From: Aeromonas enteropelogenes | GTDB taxonomy: Bacteria > Pseudomonadota > Gammaproteobacteria > Enterobacterales > Aeromonadaceae | Assembly: GCF_000819845.1 (NCBI RefSeq) | Contig: NZ_CDCG01000037.1 | Span: 181,521 to 239,624 of the forward strand | Direction of reading: 5' to 3' | Length of the DNA: 58,104 nucleotides | Part shown: piece by piece, positions 38,310-46,330 of the stretch | Position numbering within the stretch: position 1 is the stretch's first letter | Layout of the letters: each line of letters begins with the position of its first letter | Notes under the pieces: generated by a model | The model's input: the letters and a program-made list of their open reading frames with translations, nothing else | What the model was told of the DNA's origin: nothing | Databases searched by the model: none | Made by a program: the position numbers and the translations under genes

Positions 38310-38492
38310 CTGTCACTCAGGGGCGGTAGCGTGGTTTTTGTAGGTTGGCGCAGAGCATAGCGAAGCCCAACAGGCGAGCATTATTACGCCAACCCTCTCC
38401 GGATAAACAAGGACGTGCCAGATCCACAAAACAGATTTACAGATACATTTCGTGGTAAACGTTGGGCTTCACTTCGTTCAGCACCAACCTAC
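38310..38492 (+). repeat. REP pair in inverted orientation with direct-repeat fragment
   Basis: REP copy 5 (38340-38371, plus) and copy 6 (38461-38492, inverted) face each other 90 bp apart. Copy 6 is identical to the inverted copy at 10829-10860, including the preceding GGTAAAC. Directly before copy 5, 38310-38339 (CTGTCACTCA then GGGGCGGTAGCGTGG) matches block 2 of the direct repeat at 9885-9909. Thus the same composite (block 2 plus REP) occurs near both the RAYT and this island, 28 kb apart. Confidence 0.8.
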
Positions 38493-38638
38493 GATTTTTA
38501 GCAAAGCATATGAGACCATCAAAACAAATCTTTATAGGCAATTATCAGAACGGTATGGAACCTTATTAAACCCCCTACTATCGATTTAATATCCACGCCT
38601 GCTAATAAATTTCAACTCAAGGATTAAATTTAGAAAAA

Positions 38639-39786
38639 ATGGCATTTAAAAAAACTAAAAATGAAACCACGATATTATTAGAGAAAATATCAAAACAGAT
38701 AGGTGGATTAGCAGAACAGAAACCAAAATATGAAAGACTAGGATTGTTTTTTGCTAACTGGTCGCAAGTTGCCATGCTTCTTGTAGTTATTTATGGGTAT
38801 GTATACAGTATTACCAGTAGTTCAAAAAGAACAAATTTCTGAGCAACTTGCTGAACTTGAGTTAGAAAAGAAATCATGGGATAAACAGCTCAACGAGGCA
38901 ACCCATAAAATAGATCAAAAAAACATAGAGTTAAAAAAAACTAATTGACTCTAAAAAACAACTATTATTAGATATCGAAGAATTAAGTCAAGAAAAAGAA
39001 AAATCACGTTCAAATCTTGATAAAATCAAAAGTGAATATAATCAAACCCATATTGAATTAGTCAAGACTAAAGCTAGTGTGAATGTTGCAACCAGTGACC
39101 TTTTAGAACTACATAAAGAGACTTTATTAGGAAAAGCCAGATTACCTGACAATCTTATTTTAATATTAAACAACACGGGTTCATCATATGACATATTTCA
39201 TTTTGAAAATGAAGCATCTATTAAAGAAAAATTAGAAAAAACATATTTATCCCCCTTGAAGCATGCAAATGAAAACTTAGCCAGGCTATATGAGTCGTAT
39301 AAATCAGCAAAAGGTATCAACCAAGCCGCAAAATATAAACTTTACTCTCAATACAAGAATGGCATAAAAAAACACAAAATGAACTTAATATGCCCAACCC
39401 CAAACTTTGAAGCATGGGAAGCAGCATTTATTGAAACAAAATCAATTAAGAGTTTATTAGTAAAGTCATGTATTAACAATGCCTTCAGCAAAAGAATAAA
39501 CGATGAAAAATGGTCTAAAAACCAGGTGGCCGAGTTGAAAGGTTCTGAGTTTTGGCCAAAACAAGAGAAAGTCTATAAAAATATGTGCGATTTCGAGATT
39601 CAATATAAAATTGAAGAGCTATTCCGTAATGAATGGGAAAAAATATATGCTCCATGTGAGGAAAGACTGCTAAAAACAAACAATATAATATTGGATGATT
39701 TTGACCCATCAAAAATAAAACCATTTACTGATATCAGCCCACCCAGCAACCAATTTATAGTTCACTCAATAATAAACAAAAAATAA
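38639..39786 (+). pseudogene. Frame-broken membrane-anchored coiled-coil protein
   Basis: The sequence codes in three successive frames. Frame one (38639-38842) gives a short N-terminus and one membrane helix (NWSQVAMLLVVIYGYVYS). Around 38801-38810 the sense moves one base on and continues as VLPVVQKEQISEQLAELELE, a coiled coil, until a TGA at 38946-38948. At the run of eight A (38933-38940) it moves one base on again and continues as a Lys/Glu-rich coiled coil and a C-terminal domain to 39786 (from about 39079 clearly open: VNVATSDLLELHKETLL). The restored protein would have about 380 residues. I do not recognise the C-terminal domain. AT-rich; probably acquired and decayed, though sequencing error or slippage at the A run is possible. 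Confidence 0.6.
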
Positions 39787-39858
39787 TATATAGAACTCAT
39801 ATGTTGGATGATATTTTCGCAACCATTTAAGTGGCCGCTATAAAATAAGGAATGGATT

Positions 39859-40656
39859 ATGAAAATAACGAACCCCATAAGTTTTTTGACTCTCGGCGGT
39901 AGAATGAGATATCTAATGGGCCGCAGTAATCAAGATCTTGTTTTTGGTGATGGATTTATATTAGACAATTTGAATGAGTTCAAAAAAGACCTATCCGAAC
40001 TTGGGTTCACTGTTTCTAAAAATCTTTACAATTTTAAAGTTTTCCCTATAGAAAAAGAACTTTTAGAGATAGAAACACTTTATAACAATAAAGAAAGTGA
40101 AGGTAGAATTACAGAAAAACAAGCAAACGATTTAACACATGCTATTGCTGAAATGGAAAACACTGTTCTTGCCGAGGCACAAACAAGAATTATCGCAACT
40201 CCAATCCCCAGACGATTTATATTGAACCACCTACTTGAGAACCATGGTGAAATATTGGGAAAGGGCGTCTATGACCTTCTAACTGTCCAAGCTCAATATG
40301 ACATCAATCAGGCATGTAAATGTATTGCTTTTGAGTGCCCAACAGCTGCCGCATTTCATATTCTTCGTGCAATAGAAGAGTGTGTACGCATTCTTTTTAG
40401 AGCATACTTCCCAAGAGGGGATTCAGGTAGGGCCTGGGGGTGTCTTACATCAGAGCTTAAGAACAAACCCAAAAATCCAAAACCTGACGATACATTAATG
40501 GCACATCTTGATCACTTGCGAGTCAGATTTAGAAACCCCACTGATCATCCTGAAAAAATATATGAGATAGAAGAGGCTGAAGATCTTATTCATCTGGCGG
40601 TGGACATTATCAACCGTTGCATAAAGGATGAGAAAGTTAACAGAAAACTATCCTAA
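39859..40656 (+). CDS. Uncharacterised protein with HEPN-like C-terminal domain
   Basis: A 265-residue protein, AT-rich, 72 bp after the broken coiled-coil gene. The first ~130 residues are unfamiliar. The C-terminal ~130 residues are helical: AAAFHILRAIEECVRILFRAYF, then a second helix ending in LRVRFRNPTDHPEKIYEIEEAEDLIHLAVDII. RNPTDH (Arg225-His230) fits the RNxxxH motif of HEPN-domain ribonucleases, common in toxin and abortive-infection systems. The genomic setting (acquired island, next to a membrane/coiled-coil gene) is consistent with such a role, but sequence similarity to a named family cannot be confirmed by eye. There is an AAGGAA upstream of the ATG. Confidence 0.65.
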   Translation: MKITNPISFLTLGGRMRYLMGRSNQDLVFGDGFILDNLNEFKKDLSELGFTVSKNLYNFKVFPIEKELLEIETLYNNKESEGRITEKQANDLTHAIAEMENTVLAEAQTRIIATPIPRRFILNHLLENHGEILGKGVYDLLTVQAQYDINQACKCIAFECPTAAAFHILRAIEECVRILFRAYFPRGDSGRAWGCLTSELKNKPKNPKPDDTLMAHLDHLRVRFRNPTDHPEKIYEIEEAEDLIHLAVDIINRCIKDEKVNRKLS

Positions 40657-40735
40657 AAAATCACCAATAAATGGATGTCAGCAGGCAATAATTAGCATGC
40701 CTATCTTTCTCAGCAAGATATACATAGGAAAACTA

Positions 40736-40751
40736 CAAAAGATGGGTGTCC
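40736..40751 (+). repeat. Distant GGGTGTCC-type repeat
   Basis: CAAAAGATGGGTGTCC resembles the CAAAAAGGTGGGTGTCC ends of the transposase unit at 25175-25191, with one base fewer. It marks the right side of the AT-rich HEPN island, where GC-rich core sequence resumes. Confidence 0.5.
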
Positions 40752-40805
40752 AAGTTTTTATTTTTGGCTCAGCTACGATATGCCCGACAATAGTTTCCAA
40801 TCCCG

Positions 40806-41342
40806 CTACGACCGTCTCCTGCCCCAGACCCGCCATCCCATCAATACCAGCATCAATACAATCCCCGGCAGCCAGACCCAGTAGAGCTCGGAGAGGATTA
40901 CCGCTTCGCCTCGGGCGGTGAGGTAGGCCTCCAGCTTGAAGGGGGCAACCCGGATCACCTGCCAGGGGGCGAAGAAGCGCTCGTCACGCCACGGCCAGAG
41001 CCAGCCAACCCCCTTGCCGCCGGTGGTGAGCGAATCGAGCAGGCTGTGGGAGAGTAGCGAGACCAGCAGAAACGACCAGACGGTGGCTGCACTGGCCCGA
41101 AATTGGCGGTGAAACAGCATGGCCAGCGTGGGCAGGGCAAAGGCGAACAGCAGTGAGTGAGTAAAGCCGCGGTGGCCAAAGACATGGCCGTAGGCGACCC
41201 CCAACTTGAAAGCGAGCACGTCGGCATCGGGCAGCATGGCGATGGCAACCCCCGTCAGCAGCAGACGTGGCGGGATAATCTGTCTGCCAAGCCCGAGACC
41301 AAGGCAGAGGGGGATGGCGGCGTGGGTGACTATGGTGGGCAT
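40806..41342 (-). CDS. YdjM-family membrane-bound metal-dependent hydrolase
   Basis: A 178-residue inner-membrane protein of the YdjM/DUF457 family. The N-terminus MPTIVTHAAIPLCLGLGLG and the pair MLPDADVL and FGHRGFTHSLLFAF carry the conserved Asp/His residues thought to bind metal; SLLSHSLLDSLTTGGKGVGW follows. About four membrane helices are visible. The start at 41342 has GGAG nine bases upstream; the longer frame to 41441 crosses the next gene's leader. Substrate is unknown; some relatives are LexA-controlled in E. coli, but I see no LexA box. Confidence 0.85.
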   Translation of the reverse strand: MPTIVTHAAIPLCLGLGLGRQIIPPRLLLTGVAIAMLPDADVLAFKLGVAYGHVFGHRGFTHSLLFAFALPTLAMLFHRQFRASAATVWSFLLVSLLSHSLLDSLTTGGKGVGWLWPWRDERFFAPWQVIRVAPFKLEAYLTARGEAVILSELYWVWLPGIVLMLVLMGWRVWGRRRS

Positions 41343-41483
41343 ATCGAAAAGCTCCAACTGAAAACGTGAGCCTACCTTATCCTCGCTCGGTGAAGTGAAG
41401 GTGAAGTTGCTTGCCACCAGCCTTGAGCCCATGACGGGCATTGCCTACAATGACCCACTTTTTATCACACTCAGGTAAATAAA

Positions 41484-41726
41484 ATGAGCGACAACAAACC
41501 GGCCCTGCCCGACCGTCTGGCGGCCAACCCGCGCAGCCCGCACCACGTGGCGGAGTGCTTCCAGCACGAGATCGGCATTCGCGTGAACGGCAAGGAGCGC
41601 ACCAATGTCGAGGAGTACTGCATCAGCGAAGGTTGGGTGAAGATCCCCTCCCCCAAGGCCAAGGATCGCTACGGCAACCCCATGCTGATCACCGTCAAGG
41701 GCACGGTCGAGGCTTTCTACGCCTAA
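41484..41726 (+). CDS. DUF3297 small conserved protein
   Basis: An 80-residue protein of the DUF3297 family (MSDNKPALPDRLAANPRSPH and EEYCISEGWVKIPSPKAKD are characteristic). AGGTAA lies upstream and a strong terminator downstream, so it is a single-gene unit. No biochemical function is established. Confidence 0.85.
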   Translation: MSDNKPALPDRLAANPRSPHHVAECFQHEIGIRVNGKERTNVEEYCISEGWVKIPSPKAKDRYGNPMLITVKGTVEAFYA

Positions 41727-41766
41727 GCCCGCCATGGCTCCACCCCTGACAAGGGGCTGAGATCCC

Positions 41767-41796
41767 AAAACACCGGCCTTGCGCCGGTGTTTTGTT
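41767..41796 (+). terminator. Terminator after the DUF3297 gene
   Basis: AAAACACCGGC (41767-41777) and GCCGGTGTTTT (41782-41792) form the stem, followed by GTTT. Confidence 0.88.
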
Positions 41797-41919
41797 TCAG
41801 GGCCCCTGTGACACGCCAAGCGGTGGGCAAGAGTTGTCGCAACCCATCCAAGTCCCTCTTGCATCGCTCTGGCGCCTCGGCAATCCTTGCCGCCCTTCTG
41901 TCAGTTTCAAGACTTTTCC

Positions 41920-42480
41920 ATGAACAAGCTGTTTACCCTGTTTACGCTATTGAGCCTGGCGGGGATGGCCCGCGCCGATATCCTGATCAACCCCAATATC
42001 GTGGTCGCCAATGGTGGCCAGGGTTACGGGGGCGGGCGCATCCACGTCTGTACCCTGACCCCCTTCAACAGCGTCTATGCCGATGCGGGGCGCAGTGAGT
42101 GGCTGGCGCGCCAGAAGGTGAGCCGCCGCTGCCAGCAAAAACAGGGCAACGGCAGCCTGTTCTGCGAGGCGGCCAAGGCAAGCTGCATCACTACCACACT
42201 CGATGAGAGGCTGGACGAGAGCGACGGTGCCAGCACCCTGTTGGTGTTCGATGGCGCCCACCAGCGCGGCGAGTCTCTCAGCATCGACCGGGATATTGCG
42301 GATCTGGCCCGCTACGGCTTTGCCAACCGTATCTCCTCCTTCACCGTGCCAGATGGCTGGGTGGTGCGCTTTTTCGAGGAGACCGACTTTCGCGGCGGCT
42401 ACTACACCCGCAAGGGCGGTGAGCAGGAGGCGACCGACTTCAACAACCGCATCAAGTCGGTGCGGATCCTGAGCCGCTAG
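41920..42480 (+). CDS. Exported beta/gamma-crystallin-like protein
   Basis: A 186-residue protein with a Sec signal peptide (MNKLFTLFTLLSLAGMARA, cleavage near residue 19). The C-terminal half contains crystallin-like Greek-key sequences: LLVFDGAHQRGESLSI, ISSFTVPDGWVVRFFEETDF and RGGYYTRKGG. Such domains are often calcium-binding and periplasmic or extracellular. Cysteines at CTL, RRC, FCE and SCI may form disulfides. It lies between two terminators and so is its own unit. Role unknown. Confidence 0.72.
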   Translation: MNKLFTLFTLLSLAGMARADILINPNIVVANGGQGYGGGRIHVCTLTPFNSVYADAGRSEWLARQKVSRRCQQKQGNGSLFCEAAKASCITTTLDERLDESDGASTLLVFDGAHQRGESLSIDRDIADLARYGFANRISSFTVPDGWVVRFFEETDFRGGYYTRKGGEQEATDFNNRIKSVRILSR

Positions 42481-42510
42481 ACCGAGCGCCGCGTCGTTCC
42501 GTGCACCATA

Positions 42511-42540
42511 AAAAAACCTCTGCCCGGGCAGAGGTTTTTT
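42511..42540. terminator. Bidirectional terminator
   Basis: The 30-bp sequence from 42511 to 42540 is a perfect palindrome (AAAAAACCTCTGCCC with its complement) with A and T tracts at the ends. It serves the crystallin-like gene and the convergent ivy-like gene. Confidence 0.93.
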
Positions 42541-42551
42541 CTTTTCGAGGC

Positions 42552-42995
42552 TTACTGCCAGTTGGGGTCGGCCTCAACCTGCTTCATCAGGGCGGCCTGC
42601 ATCCCCTTGTCCGGCTGACCGAGCCAGGTGTAGCGGGCAAACTTCGACGGGGTTTCGCGGGCGGCATCGGTATCCGGCAGGTCGATCAGCACGCCCCACA
42701 CCCGCTTGGCCTTGGCATCCACCAGCAGCTGCATGTAGTGGCTGGCGCAGTCGTGAGGTTTGCAGACCGAACCGCTCTGATAGGGGGTGCCGGCCACTGC
42801 TTCGAGCGGGGAGCTGGTACCGCTGCCTGTGCGCACCCACTTGGGCAGGTTCTTGATGCCGTCCGTCGCCTTGGCCCAGGGGGCCTTGAAGTCCGGCGAG
42901 AGCAGCAGATCCGAGGTATAGGTGGCGGCGGCAAACGCCGGCGCAACACCAGCCAGCAGCAGGGAGATCGCAAAAGCGCGAGAGAGACGGGTCAT
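42552..42995 (-). CDS. ivy: Ivy-family inhibitor of vertebrate (C-type) lysozyme
   Basis: Periplasmic protein of 147 residues with signal peptide MTRLSRAFAISLLLAGVAPA. The key inhibitory loop CKPHDC (Cys78-Cys83) is identical to the loop that E. coli Ivy inserts into the lysozyme active site, with the two cysteines bridged. PKWVRTGSGT before it also fits. Ivy protects peptidoglycan against host or self lytic enzymes. The ATG at 42995 has AAGGAAG upstream. Confidence 0.88.
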   Translation of the reverse strand: MTRLSRAFAISLLLAGVAPAFAAATYTSDLLLSPDFKAPWAKATDGIKNLPKWVRTGSGTSSPLEAVAGTPYQSGSVCKPHDCASHYMQLLVDAKAKRVWGVLIDLPDTDAARETPSKFARYTWLGQPDKGMQAALMKQVEADPNWQ

Positions 42996-43093
42996 GGAAA
43001 CTTCCTTCTTAGGTAATGCCTGAAGCACCGTCACGCTACTCTCTCCTCTCCCCGCTGACAATTGCCAAGTAATCCCTTCCCCCCTTAAAAACA

Positions 43094-43126
43094 ACACCCC
43101 GCCGCGTCGGGTGACGGGCGGGGTGT
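43094..43126 (-). terminator. Terminator after the nucleoside transporter gene
   Basis: ACACCCCGCC (43094-43103) and GGCGGGGTGT (43117-43126) pair; on the minus strand GTTGTTTTT follows. Confidence 0.78.
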
Positions 43127-43143
43127 GGCAGCGCACAACTCTA

Positions 43144-44355
43144 TCAGGCCAGGGAGACGAAGATCCCCGCCAGAGTGGCGCTCATCAGGTTGGCCAGGGT
43201 GGCAGCCAGTACGGCGCGCAGGCCCATGCTGGCCACATCGTGGCGGCGCTCAGGGGCCAGGGTACCGATGGAGCCAAGCTGCACCGCAATCGATCCCAGG
43301 TTGGCAAAGCCGCACAGGGCGAAGGTGATGATGATCTGGGAGTGGGCGCTCAACTGATCCTTGATGGTGGCGAAGTCCAGATAGGCGACGAACTCGTTCA
43401 TGATCACCTTCTGACCGATAAGCGATCCTGCCGCCATCATCTCGTCAGCCGGCACACCAATCAGCCAGGCCACCGGGGCAAACAGGTAACCCAGCAGCTG
43501 CTGCAAGGTGAGCGCGCTCCAGCCAAACCACTCGCCGACCGTGGTGAGGCCCGCATTGATCATGGTGATGACGCTGACGAAAGCCAGCAAGATGGTGCCG
43601 ATGGCCACGGCGATCTTCATGCCGTTCATGGCGCCACCCGCCAGGGCATCGATGGCATTGCTGTAGTCGCTCTTGTCGAGGGTGATCTCGTCCTGCTCGC
43701 GCACCCGCTCCTGCTCCGGCACCAGCAGCTTGGCCATTAAAAGGCCACCCGGCGCCGCCATAAAGGAGGCTGCGATAAGGTATTTAAGCTCCACGCCAAG
43801 ACCGGCGTAACCGCCCAGCACCGAGCCTGCCACCGAGGCCATGCCGCAGGTCATCACTGCAAAGAGCTCGGAGCGAGTCATGCCCGCCAGGAAGGGGCGA
43901 ATAAGCAGCGGGGATTCCCCTTGCGAGAGGAAGATATTGCCGGTGGCCACCAGGGATTCGGCGCGGCTGGTGCCGAGCAGGCGGTGAATACCGCCACCCA
44001 GCACCCGGATCACCCACTGCATGATGCCGAAGTGATAGAGCACGGCGATCAGCGCGCTGATGAAGATAACGAGCGGCAGCACCCGCACGGCAAAGATAAA
44101 GCCGTTGCTGGCGAGATCACCGAACACGAAGCGGATGCCGCTGTCGGCAAAACCGAGCAGGGCGGAGACGCCATTGCTCATGGCACCGAGCATGATTTGA
44201 CCGGGGGGGAAATAGAGCACCAGAGCGGCAAAACCGGTCTGCAGGGCAAGCGCCCCCAGCACGGTTCGCCAACGGATGGCACGGCGGTTTTCACTCGCCA
44301 GCCAGGCGATAAACATCAGGGCCAGCATACCGACCAGACTCAATAACAGTGTCAT
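43144..44355 (-). CDS. Concentrative nucleoside transporter (CNT/NupC family)
   Basis: Proton-coupled nucleoside importer of 403 residues with about ten membrane helices. Family motifs are GNIFLSQGESPLLIRPFL and GMASVAGSVLGGYAGLGV in the substrate core, and FALCGFANLGSIAVQLGSIG near the C-terminus. It resembles the E. coli NupX (YeiJ)/PsuT branch in length more than a gated mammalian-type protein; specificity cannot be told. AGGTG lies just before the ATG. It is a lone gene with its own terminator. Confidence 0.9.
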   Translation of the reverse strand: MTLLLSLVGMLALMFIAWLASENRRAIRWRTVLGALALQTGFAALVLYFPPGQIMLGAMSNGVSALLGFADSGIRFVFGDLASNGFIFAVRVLPLVIFISALIAVLYHFGIMQWVIRVLGGGIHRLLGTSRAESLVATGNIFLSQGESPLLIRPFLAGMTRSELFAVMTCGMASVAGSVLGGYAGLGVELKYLIAASFMAAPGGLLMAKLLVPEQERVREQDEITLDKSDYSNAIDALAGGAMNGMKIAVAIGTILLAFVSVITMINAGLTTVGEWFGWSALTLQQLLGYLFAPVAWLIGVPADEMMAAGSLIGQKVIMNEFVAYLDFATIKDQLSAHSQIIITFALCGFANLGSIAVQLGSIGTLAPERRHDVASMGLRAVLAATLANLMSATLAGIFVSLA

Positions 44356-44703
44356 CTTGCACCTATGAAGAGAGGAGTTTCATACGGCAAGTCTGCAGAC
44401 GGGTGTCGCGAGACGGTCAGGCGGGAGGCGTGCCGACCCACGCGACACACAGACCACAAACCTACAGGTTAGTGGCGGGTCCCATCCTGGGGTCATTCAC
44501 GTTCCGGGTGACAGCATGTATCGGGTGACGCCAGCGCCGTCGCGAGGAGAAATGCGGCCGGGTGGCAGGTCGGGCGGCGATGGTACAGTGATTGGCATCA
44601 CAGAAAAAGCGGTAAAACGATTGGCAGGGGCAACTTTTTCAAAAAGGGCACGGGTCCCACCCGAAACAGGGTAAAACCCGGCCCGTCGAAGGGGTTTAAG
44701 GGG
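44356..44703. other. 348-bp gap between the nucleoside transporter and arsC
   Basis: I see no gene. It must contain the transporter promoter (minus strand) and the end of the ars operon. Downstream of arsC only weak GC-rich pairing is visible (CCCGGCCCG region near 44676), with no convincing T-tract terminator. Confidence 0.5.
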
Positions 44704-45129
44704 TTACTTGAGGCGCTTGCCCTGCTCGTCCACCACCTGCTCGCCATCTTCCTTTGCAAAGGCCCCTTTTTGCTGATCGGGCAATATATCGAGCACCACC
44801 TCGGATGGGCGGCACAGTCTGGTGCCGAGGGGAGTGACCACGATGGGGCGGTTGATCAGGATCGGGTGGGCCAGCATGGCGTCGATCAGCTCGTCATCGC
44901 TGAAGCGATCTTCCGCCAGCCCCAGCGCCTCGTAGGGGGGCACGTTCTTGCGCAGCAGCTCGCGCACCGGCATCCCCATGGCGGCGATCAGGGCCACCAG
45001 CTGATCGCGGGAGGGGGGCGTCTGCAGATAGTGGATGACGGTCGGCTCAACCCCGCTGTTGCGAATAAGCTCGAGGGTGTTGCGGGAGGTGCCACATTCC
45101 GGATTGTGATAGATGGTGATTGCACTCAT
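44704..45129 (-). CDS. arsC: Arsenate reductase, glutaredoxin-dependent
   Basis: Reduces arsenate to arsenite with glutathione/glutaredoxin so that it can be exported. MSAITIYHNPECGTSRNTLE holds the catalytic Cys12; INRPIVVTPLGTRLCRPSE contains the arginines that bind the oxyanion. The 141-residue length equals the E. coli plasmid ArsC. The ATG at 45129 was preferred by alignment. It is the last gene of arsRDA-acr3-arsC. Confidence 0.95.
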   Translation of the reverse strand: MSAITIYHNPECGTSRNTLELIRNSGVEPTVIHYLQTPPSRDQLVALIAAMGMPVRELLRKNVPPYEALGLAEDRFSDDELIDAMLAHPILINRPIVVTPLGTRLCRPSEVVLDILPDQQKGAFAKEDGEQVVDEQGKRLK

Positions 45130-45164
45130 TGGCATGTCTCTCATGACTCAAGTGGGTAAAAGGG

Positions 45165-46229
45165 TTAACGGCGCAGGCCCGCTTCGTACCAGGGTTTGCT
45201 GGCGTTGACGATGCGCACCACCAGCAGCATGATCGGCACCTCGATCAGCACCCCGACCACGGTGGCGAGCGCGGCGCCGGAATGAAAGCCGAACAGGCTG
45301 ATGGCGGCGGCCACCGCCAGCTCGAAGAAGTTCGAGGCACCGATAAGGGCAGAGGGACAGGCCACCGAGTGCTTCTCCCCAACCTTGCGGTTAAGCCAGT
45401 AAGCCAATCCCGAATTAAACAGCACCTGGATCAGGATCGGCACCGCCAACAGGGCGATGACCAGCGGCTGCTCTATGATGGCATTGCCCTGGAAGGCGAA
45501 CAGCAGCACCAGGGTGAGCAGCAGGGCCGCCACCGACCAGGGCTGGATGCGAGACATGACGCTGTCAAAATGGGCCTCTCCCTTTTTCAGCAAAGCCTTG
45601 CGCAGCAGCTGGGCGATGATGACGGGAATGACGATATAGAGCACCACAGAAGTGAGCAGGGTATCCCAAGGCACCATGATGCTGGAGACCCCGAGCAGCA
45701 GGGCCACCAACGGGGCGAAGGCAAAAACCATGATGAGATCGTTCACCGCCACCTGGGAGAGAGTGAAGTAGGGATCGCCGTTGGTGAGGCGACTCCAGAC
45801 AAACACCATGGCGGTGCAGGGGGCGGCCGCCAGCAGGATCAGCCCCGCCACATAGCTGTCGAGCTGATCCGCCGGCAGCCAGTCGGCAAACAGCACCCGG
45901 ATGAAGAGCCAGCCGAGGAAGGCCATGGAGAAGGGCTTGACCAGCCAGTTGATGAAGAGAGTGACCCCAATCCCCTTGAGGTGCCCCTTCACCTGATGCA
46001 GGGCGCCAAAGTCGATCTTGAGCAGCATGGGGATGATCATCACCCAGATGAGCAGTCCCACCGGCAGGTTGACCTTGGCCACCTCCATGGCGCCGATGGC
46101 CTTGAAGAGCTCGGGCAGGCCCTGCCCGAGTCCAACCCCCACCAGAATGCAGAGGGCTACCCAAGCGGTGAGGTAACGTTCAAAAAAACCAATCGCCGGT
46201 TGGCTCTTGACATCACAGGTTGTAGACAT
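45165..46229 (-). CDS. ACR3-type arsenite efflux permease
   Basis: Ten-helix inner-membrane arsenite exporter of the ACR3 (BART) family, not the ArsB family. Diagnostic motifs are LLAAAPCTAMVFVWS, with the essential conserved cysteine, VNDLIMVFAFAPLVALLLG, and ASNFFELAVAAAISLFG with its conserved glutamate. The ATG at 46229 has GGGAG six bases upstream; ATG at 46250 would add seven residues. An ACR3 next to ArsA and ArsD suggests an ATP-driven pump built on ACR3, as seen in several other bacteria. Confidence 0.94.
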   Translation of the reverse strand: MSTTCDVKSQPAIGFFERYLTAWVALCILVGVGLGQGLPELFKAIGAMEVAKVNLPVGLLIWVMIIPMLLKIDFGALHQVKGHLKGIGVTLFINWLVKPFSMAFLGWLFIRVLFADWLPADQLDSYVAGLILLAAAPCTAMVFVWSRLTNGDPYFTLSQVAVNDLIMVFAFAPLVALLLGVSSIMVPWDTLLTSVVLYIVIPVIIAQLLRKALLKKGEAHFDSVMSRIQPWSVAALLLTLVLLFAFQGNAIIEQPLVIALLAVPILIQVLFNSGLAYWLNRKVGEKHSVACPSALIGASNFFELAVAAAISLFGFHSGAALATVVGVLIEVPIMLLVVRIVNASKPWYEAGLRR

Positions 46230-46330
46230 GAGGGCTCCCGATGCGGTCATCCCGCATCTCTTTCGTTAACGACAAATGTTCATCAGCCCAGGCCACGCGG
46301 CCGGGGCCCTTGTTCAGTGGTGCTGACTGT

